From an uncultured Saprospiraceae bacterium (lineage in GTDB: Bacteria; Bacteroidota; Bacteroidia; Chitinophagales; Saprospiraceae), in assembly GCA_937969485.1 (NCBI GenBank), contig CALBVQ010000139.1:1-6596 (forward strand): DNA of 6,596 bases, in the 5' to 3' direction. Under the pieces are notes generated by a model. It saw only the letters and a list, made by a program, of their open reading frames with translations, made no database searches and was not told where the DNA came from. This document shows, one piece after another, positions 1 through 4,993 of the stretch (its first letter is position 1; every line of letters starts with the position of its first letter). A program made the translations under genes and the position numbers.

Positions 1-2
1 AC

Positions 3-107
3 TATAAGCTTGCAGCCGTCTGCGGAGAATTACGTAATTTGATGGCTAAATCTGCGCTACTGATGTATTGTGCTGATTATGTAAAATATATAACTCTAGG
101 GGTATGA
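3..107 (+). CDS. possible C-terminal tail of an upstream gene (5' end outside the window)
   Basis: The third plus-strand frame is open from the left edge for about 34 codons and stops with TGA at 105-107. That stop overlaps the start codon of the 2Fe-2S subunit gene in an ATGA arrangement (104-107). The visible peptide ends in YVKYITLGV and I do not recognise it. An open stretch this short can easily occur by chance; the overlap with the next start codon, a layout typical of translationally coupled genes, is the only positive argument. No minus-strand ATG start exists in this stretch. If the tail is not real, bases 1-103 are simply the leader of the oxidoreductase operon, in which I found no convincing Bacteroidota promoter. 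Confidence 0.3.
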   Translation, partial: YKLAAVCGELRNLMAKSALLMYCADYVKYITLGV

Positions 108-559
108 AAGAATTCAAGTTAAATGTTAATGGAAGTTCGCATTCAGTGCGTGTACATGAAGATACTCCACTTTTGTGGGTCCTTCGCGATCATCTTCACC
201 TCACCGGTACTAAATTTGGTTGTGGAATTGCGCAATGCGGTGCGTGCAGTGTACATCAAGATGGTGTGGCTATGCGTTCGTGTGTATTGCCGATAAGTGC
301 AGTAGGGGATAGTGAAATTACGACGATTGAAGGGCTTTCGCCCAAAAATGATCACCCTTTACAAGAGGCTTGGATTAAACATGATGTACCACAGTGCGGC
401 TATTGTCAGTCAGGACAAATCATGACAGCTGCCTCTTTTTTGGATGAAAATCCAAATCCATCCGATGATGAAATATCACAAGCGATGTCCGGTAACCTTT
501 GTCGATGTTCGGCTTATTTAAGAATCAAAGAGGCAGTTAAAACTGCTTCAAAATCCTAA
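104..559 (+). CDS. (2Fe-2S)-binding small subunit of a molybdenum hydroxylase (IorA/CoxS-type)
   Basis: This 151-residue protein is the electron-transfer subunit of a xanthine-oxidase-family enzyme. It carries two [2Fe-2S] clusters that pass electrons away from the molybdenum centre of its partner. The N-terminal plant-ferredoxin-like domain has ligands C40, C45, C48 and C60 (CGIAQCGAC, then RSC). The C-terminal helical domain has C98, C101, C133 and C135 (QCGYC and NLCRC), so all eight expected cysteines are present. The length matches stand-alone IorA-type subunits (about 150 residues). There is no signal peptide, although its partner has one. The ATG at 104 is kept because MKEFKLNVNG begins the ferredoxin fold directly; AGGGG at 98-102 lies too close to the start to be a normal ribosome binding site. 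After the last cluster the sequence reads SAYLRI where family members usually have a GTYxRI-like segment. The substrate cannot be deduced. Confidence 0.95.
   Translation: MKEFKLNVNGSSHSVRVHEDTPLLWVLRDHLHLTGTKFGCGIAQCGACSVHQDGVAMRSCVLPISAVGDSEITTIEGLSPKNDHPLQEAWIKHDVPQCGYCQSGQIMTAASFLDENPNPSDDEISQAMSGNLCRCSAYLRIKEAVKTASKS
332..347 (+). repeat. 16-base hairpin-forming repeat, copy 1
   Basis: The sequence GGGCTTTCGCCCAAAA is found here and again, identically, at 5055-5070. It can fold into a 4-bp GGGC/GCCC stem with a TTTC loop. This copy lies inside the 2Fe-2S subunit gene and encodes part of GLSPK. The second copy is read in a different frame, so shared protein sequence does not explain the identity. 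It could be chance. Confidence 0.4.
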
Positions 560-562
560 GCT

Positions 563-2674
563 ATGGCTAATAACGAAATTAAGAGAAGGGAATTTTTACG
601 TATCAATGGAATTACTGGAGCAGCGTTGGTCCTTGGGTTCAATTTTTATAGCTGCAAGAATTCTTCAGAAGTGCGAGCGGAAGCCACAGAGTGGTCTGAG
701 ATGAATGCATTTTTGTCAATTGCGGATAATGGACAGGTCACCATCATGTCGCCTAATCCAGAAATTGGGCAAGGTGTCAAAACTTCTATGCCTATGCTTA
801 TTGCAGAGGAATTGAACATAGATTGGAAAGACGTAATCGTAAAACAAGCCCCTTTTGACGCTGTCAAGTATAAACGTCAGGTGGCAGGTGGGTCTCAATC
901 AATCCGACAAGGTTGGATTTCTTTAAGAACTGCGGGTGCAACGGCTAAGGAAATGTTGATTAATGCTGCCGCGGAAGAATGGGGTGTTTTGCCTGCTGAA
1001 TGTTCAGCTAAATCTGGAATTGTTTATGGTCCTGCTGGTGATAAGAAAACTTATGCTGAACTTGCTCCGCTTGCAATTGGGCAGGCTGTTCCTACGGATG
1101 TTAAATTAAAGAAGCCTGAGGACTTTACCATTATCGGGAAGAGCAAGAAGAATGTAGATTTAGCCAAGATTGTTTCTGGGGAGAATTTATTCGGTATGGA
1201 TTATTACCGAGAAGGTATGGTTTATGCGAATGTGCTCAAAGGCCCGTTTGGTGCAAAACTGGAATCGTTTGACGCTACTAGTGCTAAAGCAGTAGAAGGG
1301 GTAATAGATGTCATTCAGATGAAAGACAAGATTGCGATTATTGCAATAGATACTTGGACTTGCTTCAAGGCTAAAAAGCTAATCAAACCACAATACTCAA
1401 AATCGAACCACAATACTCCTGAAATAACTGCCAAGCTAAAGGCTTTGTTAGTTGCTCAGAATGGGGAGGATAAAAGAAAGGATGGTAACGTAGAAAAGGC
1501 CTTTAAGCAGGCGGATAGTATAGTAGAAAGATTTTATTCTGCTCCTTTTTTAGCCCATAACACAATGGCGCCGATGAACTTTTTTGCCAACGTCACAGCA
1601 GAAAAAGTAGAATGTATTGGCCCTATCCAGACTCCCGAATGGACACAAGGAAGAATTGCCGAGTTGTTGAATCGCCCCAAAGAAGAGGTGACAATTGATA
1701 TGACTAGAATGGGTGGTGGTTTCGGTAGAAGACTCTATGGAGACTTTGCTCTGGAGGCCGCTGAAATTTCTGACAAGATTAAGAAACCAGTTAAGTTGGT
1801 GTATGAACGAGAGGATGATATGCAAGGCGGAATGTATCGACCAGCTAGTGAGTATGTATTCAGAGCCGCCCTTAAGGATGGCGAAATTACAGGCTATGAA
1901 GTGCTAGGTGCATCAGTTAATGATGGAAATTGTGTGAGGGCGAATAACTTTCCAGCAGGTGCAATTAATAACTATAGGGTTGCTGCCTACAGACTAGAAA
2001 GTGATGTGACCACTGGAGCTTGGAGAGCCCCAGTTACTAATTTTATCGCTTTTGCAGAACAAAGTTTCTTAGATGAGATTGCAGAAGAACTTAACGAATC
2101 ACCTCTCGATTTGAGGATGAATCTGTTAGACAAGGCAATTGAAAATCAAAAGAACAATAAAGAATTGACCTTGGATTATGATCCAGTAAAATTCAAAGGT
2201 GTATTACAAGACGTCGCTAAACATAGTGGCTTTAGAGACAATATGGATACTATGGGACTTAGTGCTTATTACTCGCATAATACATATGTAGCTGAAGTCG
2301 CGCAAGTAGAAGAAAAAGCTATTACAAAGATATACTGCTCTATTGACTGTGGAATTGTTGTGAATCCCGACGGAGCAGTTAATCAGGCTCAAGGTGGCGT
2401 AATAGACGGCATGGGACATGCTATGTACGGTGAGTTGACCTTGAAAGATGGAGTTGCCGAGCAATCGAATTTTCACAACTATAAGATCATAAGAATGAAT
2501 GAAGTCCCAGAAGTGGAAATAAATTTTGTGAAATCAGATAATGATCCTACAGGCCTTGGTGAGCCGACTTTGCCACCAGCAGGAGGAGCAGTTGCAAACG
2601 CACTGTATAGAGCAACTGGCCAAAGGCTGTACAGTCAGCCATTTAGTAAGGAACTTGACAAGGTTCTTGGTTAG
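563..2674 (+). CDS. molybdopterin-dependent oxidoreductase large subunit, IorB/aldehyde-oxidase type, Tat-exported
   Basis: This 703-residue catalytic subunit belongs to the xanthine oxidase/aldehyde oxidase family, which hydroxylates aldehydes or N-heterocycles at a molybdopterin cofactor. It begins three bases after the small-subunit stop, so the two genes are surely one operon. Residues 7-31 look like a twin-arginine signal (KRREFLR, then a hydrophobic stretch ending at C31), which predicts export of the folded enzyme; FYSC is at best a weak lipobox. Residues about 47-200 are the domain seen in IorB-type subunits (NGQVTIMSPNPEIGQGV). Cofactor-binding landmarks are MGGGFGRR (383-390), GAWRAP (485-490) and AQGGVIDGMGHA (609-620). 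GLGEPTLPP (664-672) contains E667, at the place of the family's catalytic glutamate. Length is within or slightly below the roughly 700-780 residues usual for IorB-type proteins. No FAD subunit or XdhC-like chaperone gene is in the window. Isoquinoline as substrate is only a family label. Confidence 0.93.
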   Translation: MANNEIKRREFLRINGITGAALVLGFNFYSCKNSSEVRAEATEWSEMNAFLSIADNGQVTIMSPNPEIGQGVKTSMPMLIAEELNIDWKDVIVKQAPFDAVKYKRQVAGGSQSIRQGWISLRTAGATAKEMLINAAAEEWGVLPAECSAKSGIVYGPAGDKKTYAELAPLAIGQAVPTDVKLKKPEDFTIIGKSKKNVDLAKIVSGENLFGMDYYREGMVYANVLKGPFGAKLESFDATSAKAVEGVIDVIQMKDKIAIIAIDTWTCFKAKKLIKPQYSKSNHNTPEITAKLKALLVAQNGEDKRKDGNVEKAFKQADSIVERFYSAPFLAHNTMAPMNFFANVTAEKVECIGPIQTPEWTQGRIAELLNRPKEEVTIDMTRMGGGFGRRLYGDFALEAAEISDKIKKPVKLVYEREDDMQGGMYRPASEYVFRAALKDGEITGYEVLGASVNDGNCVRANNFPAGAINNYRVAAYRLESDVTTGAWRAPVTNFIAFAEQSFLDEIAEELNESPLDLRMNLLDKAIENQKNNKELTLDYDPVKFKGVLQDVAKHSGFRDNMDTMGLSAYYSHNTYVAEVAQVEEKAITKIYCSIDCGIVVNPDGAVNQAQGGVIDGMGHAMYGELTLKDGVAEQSNFHNYKIIRMNEVPEVEINFVKSDNDPTGLGEPTLPPAGGAVANALYRATGQRLYSQPFSKELDKVLG

Positions 2675-2687
2675 TGAAATTAACCAA
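2667..2687 (+). terminator. 7-bp inverted repeat over the large-subunit stop codon, possible weak terminator or attenuator
   Basis: TTGGTTA (2667-2673) and TAACCAA (2681-2687) form a perfect 7-bp stem with a 7-base loop, and the TAG stop codon (2672-2674) falls at the stem/loop junction. No clean T-run follows, only CCTTTGTCGTTCTGTT, so it would be a poor intrinsic terminator. It could protect the 3' end of the oxidoreductase message or lower read-through into the lipoprotein gene. Confidence 0.3.
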
Positions 2688-2697
2688 TAAACCTTTG
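2667..2697 (+). promoter_or_regulatory. weak candidate Bacteroidota promoter upstream of the lipoprotein gene
   Basis: Bacteroidota housekeeping promoters are described as TTTG/TTG near -33 and TAnnTTTG near -7. Here TTG (2667-2669) is followed after 20 bases by AACCTTTG (2690-2697), which has one mismatch to the -7 consensus, and the ATG lies 16 bases further on. The spacing is right, but the match is imperfect and such short motifs are common. The gene may equally be read from the upstream operon. Confidence 0.15.
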
Positions 2698-2713
2698 TCG
2701 TTCTGTTCACAAA

Positions 2714-3469
2714 ATGCCCGTTTATATGAAATATGTACTTCTATTTGCTCTTGTTGTACTCTTTGCCTGTGCACAAGAAAACTCGCAGAGTGGAAAAGTT
2801 AATCCAGCTGCACCTGGGTTTAATGAATTAAACTCGGATCAAAGAGCTATCGAATTAGCAGACCTGGTAATGCTGGCTAACGGAGGTAGAAAGGCATGGG
2901 ATCAAACTAAATTCCTAAAATGGAATTTCTTTGGATCAAGACGACATGTTTGGAATAAGGAGACTGGAGACGTCGTCATAAACGGTATTCGCGACACCTT
3001 TCTGATCACATTGAACATAAATGATATGAGTGGCTCAGTAAATTACAAGGGAGAAGAAATAACACAGCCTGACAGTCTAACAAAGTATCTGCAAATGGGC
3101 AAAGAAATGTGGATCAATGATTCTTACTGGGTATTTCTACCTTATAAATTGAAAGACTCTGGAGTCACCCTTAAGCACTTAGAATCTCTTCCAGGAAATG
3201 ATAGTTTGGCTGCAAGGGAATTGGTAGAGTTGAAATTTGATTCAGTAGGTGTTACGCCACAAAATAAATACGTACTTACCATTGACATGGATTCACAAAG
3301 AATCTCTCAATGGGACTTCTATCCTCAATCAACTGATAGTATTCCACGTTTTTCCACACCTTGGACTAATTATCAAGAATATGGTGACATTATGTTATCA
3401 AGTGGACGAGGAAAATATGAAATATCAGAAATTGCTGTAGGAGACTCGCTAGCTATCTACTTCAAATAA
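2714..3469 (+). CDS. conserved hypothetical lipoprotein (possibly DUF6503-like)
   Basis: This 251-residue protein of unknown function starts with a lipoprotein signal: a hydrophobic stretch ending in LFAC, with C19 as the predicted lipidated cysteine. The ATG at 2726 (MKYVLLF) would give a neater signal of 14 residues before the cysteine and is an equally good start. The body is soluble and rich in beta-strand-like stretches, with a central block WINDSYW (133-139) followed by FLPYKLKDSGVTL, then VTPQNKYVLTID and FSTPWTNYQEYGDI. I associate this pattern with Bacteroidota lipoproteins such as the DUF6503 group, and the fold may resemble LolA-type lipid-binding proteins; both points are from memory. 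It lies 39 bases after the molybdenum enzyme on the same strand and may be co-transcribed with it. No catalytic motif was recognised. Confidence 0.85.
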   Translation: MPVYMKYVLLFALVVLFACAQENSQSGKVNPAAPGFNELNSDQRAIELADLVMLANGGRKAWDQTKFLKWNFFGSRRHVWNKETGDVVINGIRDTFLITLNINDMSGSVNYKGEEITQPDSLTKYLQMGKEMWINDSYWVFLPYKLKDSGVTLKHLESLPGNDSLAARELVELKFDSVGVTPQNKYVLTIDMDSQRISQWDFYPQSTDSIPRFSTPWTNYQEYGDIMLSSGRGKYEISEIAVGDSLAIYFK

Positions 3470-3497
3470 AAAAAGAGTGCTAATGCACTCCTTCTTT
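3468..3497 (-). terminator. intrinsic terminator shared by convergent genes, best fit for msrA
   Basis: GAGTGC (3475-3480) and GCACTC (3485-3490) form a perfect 6-bp stem with a TAAT loop. Read on the minus strand the stem is followed by seven T (complement of A at 3468-3474), the classic form of a rho-independent terminator for msrA. An A/G-rich stretch before the stem could pair with the U-run and lengthen it. On the plus strand the stem is followed by CTTCTTTC, so it may also end the lipoprotein transcript. The msrA stop codon (3480-3482) lies inside the hairpin. Confidence 0.75.
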
Positions 3498-4163
3498 CAG
3501 TAATTCTGGATACTTTTTTTGAAATTTCTTTAATCTTGGAATCGAAACTGCTCGAACATAAGGTTGATTCGGATTTTTCTTCTCAAAGTCTTGATGATAT
3601 TCTTCCGCGTCATAAAATTTTTCAAGCGGACTTACTAAGGTAGTTATTTCTGAAAAAATCTTTTCGTCTAGGAGCTTCTGTATATATGCTTCTGCAAGCA
3701 CCTTCTCTTCTTCGCTTTTATAAAATATTTCTGATCGATATTGGCGACCTGCATCTGGTCCTTGACGATTCAAAGTGGTAGGGTCATGCGATCCGAAAAA
3801 CACCTTCAATAGGGTATTGTAGTCAACCACATCAGGATCGTAGAATACCTCAACAGCTTCTGCATGATCGGTGATTCCGGCACTTACTGCCCGGTAATTG
3901 GCATCAGATGCATCTCCTCCTGCATAACCTGAAATTGCTTCGCTAACACCTTTCACAGATTCGAATACTGCCTCGACACACCAAAAGCAACCTGATGCAA
4001 AAACAACACTCTTCTGCGTAGCTAGCTTTTCCCTTTTGACGGAAGTCTTCTCAATTTTTTCCTTACCATTCTCGTATTTGCTATTTATTTCTGTTCCCCC
4101 GGAACATTCAGCAGAGGCGAAAATGAATACGGAACATACTAATAGTGCGATTGCTTTATACAT
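3480..4163 (-). CDS. msrA: peptide-methionine (S)-S-oxide reductase MsrA, exported
   Basis: This 227-residue enzyme reduces methionine-S-sulfoxide in proteins back to methionine. The catalytic motif is GCFWC at 58-62, with C59 as the nucleophilic cysteine. Further family blocks follow: GYAGG (79-83), DHAEAVEVFYDP (99-110), DPTTLNRQGPDAGRQYRS (127-144) and EEYHQDF (187-193). Residues 1-18 form a signal peptide with likely cleavage after ASA, and a charged linker of about 30 residues precedes the domain, so it probably acts in the periplasm. C20 follows the cleavage site, but glutamate at -1 argues against a lipoprotein. Beyond C59 and C62 the domain has no cysteine, so the distal resolving cysteines of E. 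coli-type MsrA are missing. No MsrB domain is attached. An A-rich leader precedes the ATG; 99 bases separate it from the upstream YrdC-domain gene on the same strand. Confidence 0.95.
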   Translation of the reverse strand: MYKAIALLVCSVFIFASAECSGGTEINSKYENGKEKIEKTSVKREKLATQKSVVFASGCFWCVEAVFESVKGVSEAISGYAGGDASDANYRAVSAGITDHAEAVEVFYDPDVVDYNTLLKVFFGSHDPTTLNRQGPDAGRQYRSEIFYKSEEEKVLAEAYIQKLLDEKIFSEITTLVSPLEKFYDAEEYHQDFEKKNPNQPYVRAVSIPRLKKFQKKYPELLKEGVH

Positions 4164-4262
4164 TTTTTCTTTTTTTAAGTATATGCTATAAAGTGTCTTA
4201 GGTTGTCTTTTGTTTCCCCAGCAGCTCTAAACTTATAAACATTAACGATACTTTATGATCCT

Positions 4263-4874
4263 CTAGATTTCACCCTTGCCTTGCCTTATTAGTTCTATGT
4301 CCTCATTTGTGCAATTAAGTACAGTAGTCACCCCACCGTCACTTGGTCCATTATCGATAATGAGGTCCACATCATTTTCATATTGTTTTGACAATTCGAA
4401 TGGATCATTGGACAGTGACTCTAGATCGCCACTATTCAAGGATGTCGATATTAGTGGCTCATCAAGTGCAGCTATGATTTGCCTAAGGAGATCATGAGCT
4501 GGAATCCTTATTCCCACCTCCTTCTTTGTATTTTCAAAACTCTTGGTCACTTGTTTACTGGCCTTAAATATAAAGGTGTATGGCCCTGGAACTAAATTTT
4601 TTACCGACCGAAAAATGGTGTTGTTGTAATTTTGAGTATAAGAAGAAAGACTTTTCATGTCACTAAAAAAGAGGCTCAAATTTGATTTTTTCTCTACTTT
4701 TCCAGTTAACTTGATAATTCGCTCAATCCCTTTCTTATTACTCATTTTGCAACCGAGGGAATAAACGCTGTCGGTAGGGAAAATCACAATTCCTCCATTG
4801 TTTAGTATGTCTGTAATTGTTTGTATATCATTGTATTGCAAGTCTCCATATTCTTCAATTTTGATGTACTCCAT
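4263..4874 (-). CDS. YrdC/YciO/Sua5-domain protein, closer to the YciO branch
   Basis: This protein of 203 residues has the YrdC fold that in TsaC/Sua5 makes threonylcarbamoyl-adenylate for the tRNA t6A modification. Visible blocks are IFPTDSVYSLGC (31-42), SNLSLFF (64-70), PGPYTFIFKAS (96-106), GIRIP (121-125), STSLN (143-147) and TTVLNC...IRQGKG near the end. Length and the block order follow E. coli YciO (about 206 residues), as I recall it. In TsaC a K-x-R and an S-x-N pair line the active site; here the first seems to be K55-L-T57 while S145-L-N147 is kept. True t6A activity is therefore uncertain, and a separate TsaC/Sua5 may exist elsewhere in the genome. The start at 4874 is chosen because MEYIKI matches the usual family beginning. 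ATGs at 4910 and 4925 would add 12 or 17 residues of unconserved basic sequence. Confidence 0.88.
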   Translation of the reverse strand: MEYIKIEEYGDLQYNDIQTITDILNNGGIVIFPTDSVYSLGCKMSNKKGIERIIKLTGKVEKKSNLSLFFSDMKSLSSYTQNYNNTIFRSVKNLVPGPYTFIFKASKQVTKSFENTKKEVGIRIPAHDLLRQIIAALDEPLISTSLNSGDLESLSNDPFELSKQYENDVDLIIDNGPSDGGVTTVLNCTNEDIELIRQGKGEI

Positions 4875-4993
4875 TTCTTTTAGTGCTTTTTTAGTTTTCG
4901 TGTTTAGCATTCGTCGTACTATCAAACGCTAATTATATGTCAATTTTACTAAATTATTTTAAACTATTACTTGCTGAGACGGTCTTATATCTT
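4875..4993. promoter_or_regulatory. divergent intergenic region between the YrdC-domain gene and the outer membrane receptor
   Basis: These AT-rich 119 bases separate two genes transcribed away from each other, so promoters for both are expected here. I could not find a clean TTTG...TAnnTTTG pair. The nearest -7 match on the plus strand is TAGTTTTC (4892-4899), with no good -33 element before it. If the longer start codons were used (4925 minus, 4937 plus), only 11 bases would remain between the genes, which is another reason to prefer the inner starts. Confidence 0.4.

Noticed and set aside
143..355. Minus-strand ORF of 70 codons antisense to the 2Fe-2S subunit gene
   Set aside because: It lies wholly inside a gene with all eight cluster cysteines and its product has no recognisable features.
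1550..1825. Minus-strand ORF of 91 codons inside the large-subunit gene
   Set aside because: It is antisense to the conserved GGGFGRR region, and the protein looks like a frame shadow. The same holds for the ORFs at 646-867, 716-898 and 2204-2476 (minus) and 1713-1907 (plus).
104..2674. Complete xanthine dehydrogenase or CO dehydrogenase operon
   Set aside because: No FAD-binding medium subunit is present, and the large subunit has the N-terminal arrangement of IorB-type proteins.
3249..3440. Plus-strand ORF of 63 codons within the lipoprotein gene
   Set aside because: It lies in another frame of a clear coding sequence, with no start context or domain of its own.
4164..4262. Possible promoter for msrA (TAAGTTTA on the minus strand within the 99-base gap)
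   Set aside because: It has one mismatch to TAnnTTTG, but no TTG/TTTG lies at the right distance upstream. The gap shows no hairpin that would end the upstream gene either, so co-transcription cannot be excluded.
4276..4497. Plus-strand ORF of 73 codons antisense to the YrdC-domain gene
   Set aside because: The opposite strand has conserved family blocks over the same bases; the Ser-rich product is typical of an antisense shadow.
4892..4899. TAGTTTTC as -7 element for the receptor
   Set aside because: There is no matching -33 element, and it lies about 100 bases before the preferred start.
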